7,874 nt of DNA, taken from positions 1 through 7,874 of the forward strand of contig JAEZAM010000151.1 of assembly GCA_023430465.1 (NCBI GenBank), read 5' to 3'. A program made the translations under genes and the position numbers. The notes under the pieces were generated by a model. That model did no database searches, was not told the origin of the DNA, and saw nothing but the letters and a program-made list of their open reading frames with translations. How positions within the stretch are numbered: position 1 is the stretch's first letter; each line of letters begins with the position of its first letter. This document shows, piece after piece, positions 1-5,908 of the stretch. The DNA is from Bacteroidota bacterium (GTDB taxonomy: Bacteria; Bacteroidota; Bacteroidia; Chitinophagales; Chitinophagaceae).

Positions 1-888
1 ACCACGACCACCGCCGGAACTCGTCAGTCCAAGAAGGTCCTGCGAGGCAAAATTCTGTTGGTTGATATTATTGGAGAGGCCAACCAGCGAAACCCGGCGG
101 TTGCCTTTGAAGAAACTTACATTACCACCCAGTTGGTAGCGCTCATCGGTGCCATAGCCAGCAAAGAAACGGCCGAACTGCCCGTTGCTCATACCTGCCT
201 TGGTTACGATGTTGAGGGCTTTCTGGGAATTCCCGTCATCCACCCCGGTAAACTGTGCCTGGTCGCTCAGGCGATCAAAGACCTGTATCTTATCCACTAC
301 ATCCGCCGGCAGGTTGCGGAGGGCTGCGGAGGCATCATCGCCAAAAAAGTCACGGCCGTCTATGGTCACTTTTCGGACCTGCTCCCCCTGAGCAGTGACC
401 GTTCCATCACGGTCCACCGTTATCCCCGGTGCTTTTCTGACCAGGTCCTCCACCGTGGCATCGGGGTTGACCTTGAACTGGCTGGCATTATATTGAACGG
501 TATCGCCTTTCTGCTGCGTAGGCGGCGTGCGGGCAGCAACGGTCACGCCCGAAAGTTCTCTCGTCGATTTGGGAATGAACAGAGTTCCCAGGTTGAGGTC
601 GGGCAGCGAATCGCTGATGCCCACCACCTGGCGGAAATCTTCATAGCCTATGTAGCTGACCTTGAGGAAGTAAGAGTCTATGGCCACTCCCGAAAACAAG
701 AAACTCCCTGTACTGTCGGCAATGGAATTGCGGATGGCCAGCGTGTCCTTTATGGACGTGATGGACAGGCTTGCGCCGGCCAGCGGCCGGCTATCCACCA
801 GATCTACGAGCTTACCACGTATCGTCTGAGCCTTCGCGGAGACACTGATCATCAAAAGGACAAGAAGGGAGAGTACAGCTTGTTTCAT
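1..888 (-). CDS. Outer-membrane beta-barrel (TonB-dependent-type) receptor, N-terminal part
   Basis: The open frame begins at the ATG at 886-888 and stays open for 296 codons to the left edge, so the C-terminal barrel is missing. Residues 1-20 form a signal peptide with the typical Bacteroidota end AKA before Gln21. Residues 22-105 look like a carboxypeptidase-regulatory-like beta-sandwich (IRGKLVD, PLAGASLS, DSTGSFLFSGV, VSYIGYEDF). Residues 113-230 look like a plug domain (SGVTVAAR, VEDLVRKAPGITVD, KVTIDGRDFFGDD, NLPADVVDKIQVFD, KALNIVTK). The first barrel strands follow, then a Gly-rich stretch at the edge (residues 291-296). This order is known for outer-membrane receptors that import ligands or sit in the outer membrane without a known ligand. 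No SusD-like partner is visible, so the substrate cannot be named. It is transcribed away from the DUF5606 gene, and I see no convincing promoter for it. Confidence 0.88.
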   Translation of the reverse strand, partial: MKQAVLSLLVLLMISVSAKAQTIRGKLVDLVDSRPLAGASLSITSIKDTLAIRNSIADSTGSFLFSGVAIDSYFLKVSYIGYEDFRQVVGISDSLPDLNLGTLFIPKSTRELSGVTVAARTPPTQQKGDTVQYNASQFKVNPDATVEDLVRKAPGITVDRDGTVTAQGEQVRKVTIDGRDFFGDDASAALRNLPADVVDKIQVFDRLSDQAQFTGVDDGNSQKALNIVTKAGMSNGQFGRFFAGYGTDERYQLGGNVSFFKGNRRVSLVGLSNNINQQNFASQDLLGLTSSGGGRG

Positions 889-1099
889 AAAGTGTAATTG
901 TAAGGTTGGACGCTGATTTGGTCAACAACTTTCGTTTAGCTTATCCGCCGGGGAATATGCAAAGTGTTCGCCAGAGATTTTCGGGCGATAAAATGGCCTG
1001 ATATTTTCGGGAGCAGCGGTGAAAAGGGAAAATTTTTCCATCAATCCTAATTGGCGGAACTCAAGTATCTTGCAGCCTCTTAAAATCTTTGGTTGATAT
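889..1099. other. Divergent intergenic region, receptor / DUF5606
   Basis: These 211 bases separate two outward-facing genes and must hold both promoters. On the + strand TATCTTGC (1066-1073) and AATCTTTG (1084-1091) resemble the Bacteroidota -7 box TANNTTTG, but neither has a TTG at the right distance. A 6-1-6 inverted repeat, GGAAAATTTTTCC, lies at 1027-1039, but it is so AT-rich that it may be chance. On the - strand no complete promoter is visible. I see no small ORF or RNA gene here. Confidence 0.4.
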
Positions 1100-1696
1100 A
1101 TGGAGTACAGTAAACTAGTAGCAGTAACAGGCCTTCCAGGTCTTTATGAACTGATCAGCAGTAAAAATGACGGAGCTATCGTACGATCTCTTGAAGACAA
1201 CAGTACCAAGTTCGCGTCTTCCAGGATCCATAATTTTTCGCACCTGGAAAGCATCGAAGTCTATACAACAGGAGATAATGTAAACCTGGTGGATGTGTTT
1301 CATGCCATGGAAAAATCTTCTGCAAAGCTGCCAGATGGTAAGGACAATGCTGCGCTAAAAAAATATTTTGAGTCGGCCTATCCCGAACTCGACTTCGATC
1401 GCGTTTATGCCAGCGACCTGAAGAAGATGGTGAAATGGTTTGATGTGCTGAAAAAGCAGAACATCGAGATCAAACTTTCTGAACCTGCGGAAGAAACGGC
1501 CGAGCCCGAGGTAGAAGAAGAAGCAGCAGAAAAACCAGCAAAGAAAAAAGCAGCACCTAAGAAGACCGAGGCGGTAGCGGAAGAGGAAGAAGCACCGAAG
1601 AAAAAGACGCCTGCAAAGAAAAAAGCGGCGGCGAAAAAAGACGATACTGAGGAGGCGGAAGCTCCCAAGAAGAAGACAGCAGCAAAAAAGAAATAA
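1100..1696 (+). CDS. DUF5606 domain protein with histone H1-like Lys/Ala/Pro tail
   Basis: The 198-residue protein has two parts. Residues 1-125 match the Bacteroidota domain DUF5606 (recognised from GLPGLYELIS near the start, the DGAIVRSLED segment, and DRVYASDLKKMVKWFDVL near residues 100-117); the domain's function is not known. Residues 128-198 are low complexity: an acidic run (EEEAAE around 139-144), then blocks of KPAKKKAAPKK, EAPKKKTPAKKK and EAPKKKTAAKKK separated by Glu-rich linkers. Such tails are known from histone H1-like and AlgP-type proteins and usually bind nucleic acid, so a DNA- or RNA-associated role is inferred. No signal peptide or membrane segment is seen, so it is probably cytoplasmic. 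It is followed by a strong terminator and probably forms its own transcript. The start ATG is the first in frame and places the conserved domain at the N-terminus. Confidence 0.85.
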   Translation: MEYSKLVAVTGLPGLYELISSKNDGAIVRSLEDNSTKFASSRIHNFSHLESIEVYTTGDNVNLVDVFHAMEKSSAKLPDGKDNAALKKYFESAYPELDFDRVYASDLKKMVKWFDVLKKQNIEIKLSEPAEETAEPEVEEEAAEKPAKKKAAPKKTEAVAEEEEAPKKKTPAKKKAAAKKDDTEEAEAPKKKTAAKKK

Positions 1697-1722
1697 TTTA
1701 ACTTATTTGCAATAACACCGAG

Positions 1723-1753
1723 GCTACAAACTTCCCGAGAGTTTGTAGCTTTT
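1723..1753 (+). terminator. Intrinsic terminator after the DUF5606 gene
   Basis: GCTACAAACT (1723-1732) pairs perfectly with AGTTTGTAGC (1740-1749) around a 7-base loop and is followed directly by TTTT and an AT-rich run. Weaker G-U and A-U pairs can lengthen the stem at its base. It lies 26 bases after the TAA of the upstream gene and ends only 16 bases before the ATG of the peptidase gene. Confidence 0.85.
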
Positions 1754-1769
1754 ATATTTAAAGCTAATC

Positions 1770-3500
1770 ATGAACATTACAGCCGATATTAAAAAACTAC
1801 CGCGGCATTTCCTGCCCGGCAACTTTGTTGTAACTGACTGGGCATCGCTGGAACCTTACTTCAGGGATCTGGCTGATCGTCCGCTGAACAACATCTCCGA
1901 CCTGGAAGCATGGCTGCGCGATACCAGCGAGCTGGAAGCGGCAGTCAGCGAAGATGCCTGCTGGCGCCAGATCCGGATGACCTGCGATACAGAAAACAAA
2001 GAACTGGAGGAGGCATTCAACTTCTTCATGCTGGAGATTCAACCAAAAGTGCAGCCGTATGCAGATGTGTTGAATAAAAAACTCGTCGCATGTCCTTTCA
2101 CCAAAGACCTTGATCCGAAGAAATTCTTCACGTATATCCGGAATGTAAAGAAGAACATTGACCTGTTCCGCGAAGAAAACATCCCCATCCAGGCCGAGCT
2201 GAATGTAGAAGCCCAAAAATTTGCCGTGATCGCCGGCAAGATGACCGTGGAAGTAAATGGGCGCGAATATACCTTGCAGCAAGCCGCGAGATTCCTGGAA
2301 GACCCTGATCGGAAAATAAGAGAGGAGGTGTACCGGAAGATCAATGACCGCCGGCTACAGGATAAAGAAGAACTGGACCAGCTATTCACCTCCCTTCTTA
2401 CCAAGCGCGACCAGGTTGCGCGAAATACCGGCTTTGACAATTACCGGGATTTTCGTTTTGCAGAACTTGGCCGTTTCGATTACAAGCCGGAAGACTGCAC
2501 CAAGTTTCATGAAGCCGTCAGGCTGCATGTGATGCCGTTGGTCGATCAGCTTTACGAATTGAAAAGACAAAAATTAGGTCTGGACAAACTCAGACCCTGG
2601 GATATCGAAGCAGAACCGCCCGGAGTAAATCCGTTGCGACCATTCAGCAGCGGAGAAGAATTACTGGAAAAAACGATTCGCTGTTTTGATCAGCTCAACC
2701 CATTCTTTGCAAACTGTCTCCGGAAGATGAAGGAGCTCAAGCATCTCGACCTGGAGAGCAGGAAAGGAAAAGCTCCCGGAGGATACAACTGTCCGTTAGC
2801 AGAAACAGGTGCGCCATTTATTTTCATGAATGCTGCGGGCCAGCTCGATGATGTGACCACCATGGTACACGAGGGAGGACACGCCATTCATTCTTTTCTT
2901 TCCCAAGACCTCGAGTTGAATGGTTTCAAGGAATACCCGACCGAGATCGCGGAGGTGGCCAGCATGAGTATGGAATTGTTCAGCATGGATCACTGGTCCG
3001 TGTTCTTCAATAACCCCGATGAGTTAGTGCGAGCGAAGGAACAGCAACTGGAAAGAGTGATCACCATCTTTCCCTGGATCGCAGCTATTGATAAATTCCA
3101 GCATTGGATCTATCTGCATCCCGCACACAGCCTGGCTGAGCGCAGGGAGCAATGGGTAGCGATATTGAATGAGTTTACATCGAGTGCAATCGATTTCAGT
3201 GGGCTTGAGGAATACCGGCAATACGGATGGCAAAGACAGCTTCATCTTTTTGAGGTACCATTCTACTATATTGAGTACGGGATAGCACAGCTCGGCGCAA
3301 TTGGTCTATGGCAACAATACAAGAAGGATCCTGCAGCAGCGCTTAATAATTATATAACAGCGTTGAACCTGGGAGGTACCCGAACTTTACCGGAGCTTTT
3401 CAAGGCGGCAGGACTTGAATTTGATTTTTCACCCGCACATATCAAGGGGCTGATGGAGTTTGTAAAGCAGGAATTAGAGGCGTTAACCGTAAAAGGTTGA
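1770..3500 (+). CDS. pepF: M3-family zinc oligoendopeptidase (PepF-like)
   Basis: The 576-residue protein is a cytoplasmic metallopeptidase of the thimet oligopeptidase/PepF superfamily, which cleaves short peptides as part of intracellular peptide turnover. The zinc motif HEGGH is at residues 367-371 (His367, catalytic Glu368, His371), and the third ligand is probably Glu395 in TEIAEVAS, 24 residues on, as the family requires. The N-terminal half is helical and substrate-enclosing. The segment YNCPLAETGAPFIFMN before the motif, and YYIEYGIAQLGAIGLW and LNLGGTRTLPEL near the C-terminus, are typical of the PepF-like branch. Length fits a complete enzyme, with no signal peptide. The gene starts just after the preceding terminator and I see no good promoter in that gap. 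Whether it is PepF proper or a close sister subfamily cannot be settled here. Confidence 0.93.
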   Translation: MNITADIKKLPRHFLPGNFVVTDWASLEPYFRDLADRPLNNISDLEAWLRDTSELEAAVSEDACWRQIRMTCDTENKELEEAFNFFMLEIQPKVQPYADVLNKKLVACPFTKDLDPKKFFTYIRNVKKNIDLFREENIPIQAELNVEAQKFAVIAGKMTVEVNGREYTLQQAARFLEDPDRKIREEVYRKINDRRLQDKEELDQLFTSLLTKRDQVARNTGFDNYRDFRFAELGRFDYKPEDCTKFHEAVRLHVMPLVDQLYELKRQKLGLDKLRPWDIEAEPPGVNPLRPFSSGEELLEKTIRCFDQLNPFFANCLRKMKELKHLDLESRKGKAPGGYNCPLAETGAPFIFMNAAGQLDDVTTMVHEGGHAIHSFLSQDLELNGFKEYPTEIAEVASMSMELFSMDHWSVFFNNPDELVRAKEQQLERVITIFPWIAAIDKFQHWIYLHPAHSLAERREQWVAILNEFTSSAIDFSGLEEYRQYGWQRQLHLFEVPFYYIEYGIAQLGAIGLWQQYKKDPAAALNNYITALNLGGTRTLPELFKAAGLEFDFSPAHIKGLMEFVKQELEALTVKG

Positions 3501-3504
3501 AAAA

Positions 3505-3520
3505 TACCATGAAAGTGGTA
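3505..3520 (+). other. Hairpin with GAAA tetraloop just after the peptidase stop
   Basis: TACCAT (3505-3510) pairs with GTGGTA (3515-3520) with one terminal T-G wobble, closing a GAAA loop of the stable GNRA class. It starts 5 bases after the TGA stop. No T-run follows, so it is not an intrinsic terminator. It could stabilise the mRNA 3' end or be chance. Confidence 0.4.
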
Positions 3521-3553
3521 CGGCTTAAATTCGGAAATATGGATTCTGGATAT

Positions 3554-3561
3554 TATTTTTG
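3554..3561 (+). promoter_or_regulatory. Possible promoter -7 box for an intergenic RNA
   Basis: TATTTTTG is an exact match to the Bacteroidota -7 consensus TANNTTTG. Upstream, TTCG at 3530-3533 is only a poor -33 box at an acceptable spacing of about 20. The 7-base direct repeat TGGATTC occurs at 3540-3546 and 3560-3566, exactly 20 bases apart and flanking the box. No ORF starts downstream on this strand before the terminator at 3636. Confidence 0.3.
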
Positions 3562-3565
3562 GATT

Positions 3566-3671
3566 CGAAATTAAAGATCATATGTACTGCGCTTTTGCGG
3601 TACTTTAAAATAGCTACTAATCAGAGCCTTAACCTAAGTCCCTGTGTTTCTACACAGGGGCTTGTTTTTTT
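3566..3671 (+). ncRNA. Candidate intergenic small RNA (about 105 nt)
   Basis: This is an inferred transcript from the -7 box at 3554-3561 to the intrinsic terminator at 3636-3671. It would contain a hairpin at 3584-3603 (8-bp stem GTACTGCG/TGCGGTAC with two wobbles, 4-base loop) and the terminator stem, with an open stretch between them. It does not look coding. The alternative is that this is simply the long 3' untranslated region of the peptidase mRNA, since the terminator lies only 136 bases after that gene's stop. I do not recognise it as a known RNA family. Confidence 0.25.
3636..3671 (+). terminator. Strong intrinsic terminator on the + strand
   Basis: AAGTCCCTGTGT (3636-3647) pairs with ACACAGGGGCTT (3652-3663) over 12 bp with a single T-G wobble, a TTCT loop, and then GTTTTTTTAT. 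On the opposite strand the stem is followed by a purine-mixed sequence with no T-run, so it stops + strand transcription, shielding the convergent fur-like gene whose stop is 7 bases further on. Confidence 0.88.
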
Positions 3672-3677
3672 ATATGA

Positions 3678-4097
3678 TCACTCGCGGCATTTGCGGCAGA
3701 TCCCTTCCACTACAACTTCAATGTGTTCGGATTGATAGCCCTTTGGCAATTTGATCTCCGGCGTTACAACATCATCGAGGCAATAAGTATTCTTGCAGTT
3801 GTTACAAACAAAATGGACATGGTGATCATGATGATGTCCTTCTGCACAATCATCCTTACATAATGCATAACGCACAGAATTATCTGCCGTGGGAATGGTA
3901 TGAATGATTCCCTTCTCTACAAAAGTCTGAAGCGTGCGGTATACGGTAACACGGTCGAACTTTTCGCCCGCCTTCTTCTCGATATCACCATGCGCCAATG
4001 CACCCTGGTGCTCCAGGAATAAATTCAGGATCTTCTCCCTGCTCGCCGTCACGCTTAACTGGCTGCGGCGCAAAATATCTTTCAAGGCTGCACTCAT
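3678..4097 (-). CDS. Fur-family metal-dependent transcriptional repressor
   Basis: The 139-residue protein has the Fur architecture. It has an N-terminal winged helix (LSVTASREKILNLFLEH at 14-30; recognition helix DRVTVYRTLQTFVEKGIIH at 48-66) and a C-terminal dimerisation and metal domain. Visible metal-binding elements are a His-rich run at residues 88-95 (HHHDHHVH), Cys98-x2-Cys101, His125 and Cys134-x2-Cys137. Two CxxC pairs usually hold a structural zinc. Additional Cys80, Cys84 and Cys106 may add a site. The His-rich stretch and the MerC-like neighbour make a zinc sensor (Zur type) attractive, but Fur, Zur and peroxide sensors cannot be separated by eye. It lies 6 bases after the SCO gene and is probably cotranscribed with it. 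The likely operator is the palindrome at 4771-4783. Confidence 0.92.
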   Translation of the reverse strand: MSAALKDILRRSQLSVTASREKILNLFLEHQGALAHGDIEKKAGEKFDRVTVYRTLQTFVEKGIIHTIPTADNSVRYALCKDDCAEGHHHDHHVHFVCNNCKNTYCLDDVVTPEIKLPKGYQSEHIEVVVEGICRKCRE

Positions 4098-4103
4098 GTC
4101 TTA

Positions 4104-4697
4104 CTATTTATCAAGTAGGTAGTCAATTTCACGGATCATCTCATCTACTTCATCCTGCTTCAGGCCGTCATATACCTTTTTAACCTTTCCTTCCTTGTTC
4201 ACCAGCGCCCAGAACTGGGTGTGGATGAACTGATCTTCGATCCGCTGCAGGTTGTTTGCAGGATCATCCACCGTGTAGCTTACGCGCGCGGCTTTATACA
4301 GGCTGTCCTTCCTTCCGGTAACAAAGATCCATTTTTCCGTATCCACTTTCATCGAGTCGGCATACTGCTTCAATACGGGAACAGAATCACGCTCCGGATC
4401 ACTGGTATGGGAAAGAATACGAAAATCAGGCGACCCCTTAAAGCGCTCATATACCTTTTTCAGGTTGGTATTCATTTCTGGGCAAATACCAGTACAGGTG
4501 GTGAAGAAGAATTCGGCAACATAAACCTTCCCTTCCATTGTTTTATCGGTCACCAGCTTTCCGTCCTGGTTCACAAACGAAAACGGCTGAACGACGGAAA
4601 TGGTATCGTTATATGTCAGCCACTTTCTCACAACAAGGAAGAAAACAACAAACAAACCCGCGAAAAAAACAGTATTGATCAGTGCTTTACGTGACAT
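4104..4697 (-). CDS. SCO1/SenC-family membrane-anchored copper/redox protein
   Basis: The protein has 197 residues. An uncleaved N-terminal membrane anchor at about residues 6-24 places a thioredoxin-fold domain in the periplasm. The family signature is clear: Cys68-x3-Cys72-Pro (TTCTGICPEM), SHTSDPERDS at 96-105, and the copper-ligand His159 in FIHTQFWALV. Proteins of this family bind Cu(I) through the two Cys and the His and help assemble the CuA site of cytochrome c oxidase, or act as thiol-disulfide oxidoreductases. No oxidase genes are in view. It is the first gene of the unit with the Fur-like repressor, whose ATG lies 6 bases past its TAG stop. The start chosen is the ATG at 4695-4697, which follows a -7 box at 4715-4722. 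Confidence 0.93.
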   Translation of the reverse strand: MSRKALINTVFFAGLFVVFFLVVRKWLTYNDTISVVQPFSFVNQDGKLVTDKTMEGKVYVAEFFFTTCTGICPEMNTNLKKVYERFKGSPDFRILSHTSDPERDSVPVLKQYADSMKVDTEKWIFVTGRKDSLYKAARVSYTVDDPANNLQRIEDQFIHTQFWALVNKEGKVKKVYDGLKQDEVDEMIREIDYLLDK

Positions 4698-4714
4698 ATG
4701 GTGGATTTGAGGAG

Positions 4715-4722
4715 CAAAGTTA
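4715..4722 (-). promoter_or_regulatory. -7 promoter box for the SCO-Fur unit
   Basis: On the - strand this reads TAACTTTG, an exact TANNTTTG match, 17 bases before the SCO ATG. A TTG -33 box at the standard spacing is absent (the region reads GTTTCGTT), so the promoter may be weak or need an activator. Confidence 0.55.
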
Positions 4723-4768
4723 CCACGGAACCCGCTACCAGACAGAACGAAACTCGTCTAAAAATGTT

Positions 4769-4798
4769 TTGCAACATTGTTGCTTTTCTCTAATTTTG
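4769..4798 (+). promoter_or_regulatory. Promoter of the MerC-like gene
   Basis: TTG (4769-4771), a spacer of exactly 19 bases, and TAATTTTG (4791-4798) reproduce the Bacteroidota primary-sigma consensus without a mismatch. The last G lies 9 bases before the ATG at 4808, so the mRNA leader would be only a few bases long or absent. Confidence 0.8.
4771..4783. promoter_or_regulatory. Palindromic operator candidate (Fur/Zur-type) inside the MerC promoter
   Basis: GCAACATTGTTGC is a perfect 6-1-6 inverted repeat flanked by TTTT on both sides. It fills the spacer between the -33 and -7 boxes, so a bound dimer would block polymerase. Its size and symmetry suit Fur-family dimers, and a Fur-family gene is encoded in the divergent unit. 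That this protein is the ligand is inference. Confidence 0.55.
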
Positions 4799-4807
4799 TC
4801 CTCCTTC

Positions 4808-5200
4808 ATGAAATTAAAGCTGAACTGGGATGCTCTTGGGGTTACTGCATCGGTAGCCTGTGCCATTCATTGCGCTATCCTGCCCCTGTTTGCCACGGCC
4901 GTGCCGCTTTTTGGCGTTAATAACATCCACAATGTGGCTTTTGAGACGGTGATGGTCGTGCTGGCATTTTGCATCGGCACATATTCATTTTACCATGGTT
5001 ACCGCAAGCATCATCAGAGCCTCTGGCCTTTTTCCCTTTTTGCCATCGGTATCACGCTCCTGGTATTGAAACTGTTTTTCATTCATTATGAGACCTGGCT
5101 GCTGTTGCCTGCGGTCGTGCTGATCATTTGTTCGCACGTAATGAATTATCGTTACTGCAGGGTGCAACGTCACGACCATGGTGCACACTGTGATCATTAG
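4808..5200 (+). CDS. MerC-domain integral membrane protein
   Basis: The 130-residue protein begins at the ATG at 4808. The frame remains open upstream to 4682, but that extension would run through the promoter, and the N-terminus MKLKLNWDALGVTASVACAIHC is where this family starts. About four membrane helices are visible (roughly residues 12-35, 45-62, 73-92 and 97-113). The signature CAIHC (Cys18, His21, Cys22) in the first helix is the metal-binding motif of MerC-like transporters, first known from mercury resistance. The C-terminus RHDHGAHCDH (121-130) is a second His/Cys-rich site, which suggests handling of zinc or another soft metal. No other mer genes are present, so mercury resistance is unlikely. 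It is divergent from SCO-Fur and probably repressed through the palindrome at 4771-4783. Confidence 0.88.
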   Translation: MKLKLNWDALGVTASVACAIHCAILPLFATAVPLFGVNNIHNVAFETVMVVLAFCIGTYSFYHGYRKHHQSLWPFSLFAIGITLLVLKLFFIHYETWLLLPAVVLIICSHVMNYRYCRVQRHDHGAHCDH

Positions 5201-5235
5201 CGCTATTTTCTTACCTTGACTGTTCAATTCAGTTT

Positions 5236-5658
5236 ATGAAGATCTTCCTCCTCTGGGCATGGCTTCTTATAACCACGTGTTCTTTTGGGCAAAAAAAAGC
5301 TGTTGACCAGATCCTCGGCATGCTGGACCGGCAGACGGCTGCCTGGAACCGCGGCGACCTCGAGGCGTTCATGGATGGTTATTGGGAAAATGATTCGCTG
5401 ATGTTCATCGGCAAATCCGGCGTTACATACGGCTGGCAGAACACACTTGAAAATTATAAGAAAGGTTATCCCTCCAGGGATGCCATGGGCAAACTCTCCT
5501 TCAACATTCTCCATGTAAACCGCCTTTCTAAGGATTATTATTCCGTGGTGGGCAAGTGGCACCTGTCACGCGTGATCGGTGACCTGGAAGGACATTACAC
5601 GCTCTTAATAAGAAAGATCAAAGGAAAATGGGTGATCATCTCCGATCACAGCAGCTAA
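5236..5658 (+). CDS. Secreted DUF4440 / NTF2-like (SnoaL-type) protein
   Basis: The protein has 140 residues. A signal peptide spans residues 1-18 (hydrophobic LLWAWLLITTC, then SFG before Gln19). Cys15 gives only a poor lipobox, so cleavage by signal peptidase I is more likely than lipidation. The mature part fits the cone-like NTF2 fold of the DUF4440/YybH group: an N-terminal helix with AAWNRGDLEAFMDGYWENDSL, the strand LMFIG, the helix containing GWQNTLENYKKGYP, and the closing strands VGKWHL, GHYTLLIRKIKGKWVIISDHSS. Many members have no known reaction, and none can be assigned here. It starts 35 bases after the MerC-like gene. A weak box TACCTTGA at 5212-5219 could give it its own promoter, otherwise it is cotranscribed. 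Its stop overlaps that of the convergent gene. Confidence 0.85.
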   Translation: MKIFLLWAWLLITTCSFGQKKAVDQILGMLDRQTAAWNRGDLEAFMDGYWENDSLMFIGKSGVTYGWQNTLENYKKGYPSRDAMGKLSFNILHVNRLSKDYYSVVGKWHLSRVIGDLEGHYTLLIRKIKGKWVIISDHSS

Positions 5659-5885
5659 GCTTTACGCTTCCATGTTCGCAGAAAAAAACGGATCAGCAGG
5701 ACAAACGTGATCAGCAGGATCACATAGAAGATCACAACAGCATACAGCGGCCGTTTCCCCGGATTGGCCAGGTCAAAATAGAAACCGGCAGTGAATGCAG
5801 TGAGCAGCCAGGTCAATCCCACCGAAATGGTATTGACAATTCTGCGGAAAAAACGCGTTACCTCCGGATCCCAGCCTTGTTCCAT
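5655..5885 (-). CDS. Small two-helix membrane protein of unknown function
   Basis: The 76-residue protein has an amphipathic, charged N-terminus (EVTRFFRR), a first membrane helix at about 18-38 (ISVGLTWLLTAFTAGFYF), a short loop ANPGKRP, and a second helix at about 47-68. It ends in a basic tail, RTWKRKA. The positive charges at both ends suggest that both termini face the cytoplasm. I recognise no named family. It starts 23 bases after the stop of the GH25 gene in the same direction, so the two probably share a transcript. The TAG stop (5655-5657) overlaps the TAA of the convergent DUF4440 gene. Coding is supported by the membrane-protein pattern and by filling the gap precisely. Confidence 0.75.
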   Translation of the reverse strand: MEQGWDPEVTRFFRRIVNTISVGLTWLLTAFTAGFYFDLANPGKRPLYAVVIFYVILLITFVLLIRFFLRTWKRKA

Positions 5886-5908
5886 ATTGATTGCCGTTCA
5901 ATCCCCAC

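Noticed and set aside
58..897. Long + strand open frame of 279 codons
   Set aside because: It is antisense to the outer-membrane receptor, whose signal peptide, plug motifs and length are clear on the - strand. The + product has no recognisable domain.
1027..1039. 6-1-6 inverted repeat GGAAAATTTTTCC as an operator
   Set aside because: It is dominated by an A/T run, is not placed on a recognisable promoter, and is easily expected by chance.
1797..3245. Several 62-161-codon frames on the - strand within the peptidase gene, plus one short + strand frame
   Set aside because: All are shadows of the M3 peptidase, with no domains and no promoters.
4221..4694. + strand open frame of 157 codons
   Set aside because: It is antisense to the SCO gene, which has all its family motifs.
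4682..4807. N-terminal extension of the MerC-like protein
   Set aside because: It covers the divergent promoter and operator, lacks family similarity, and overlaps the SCO start codon.
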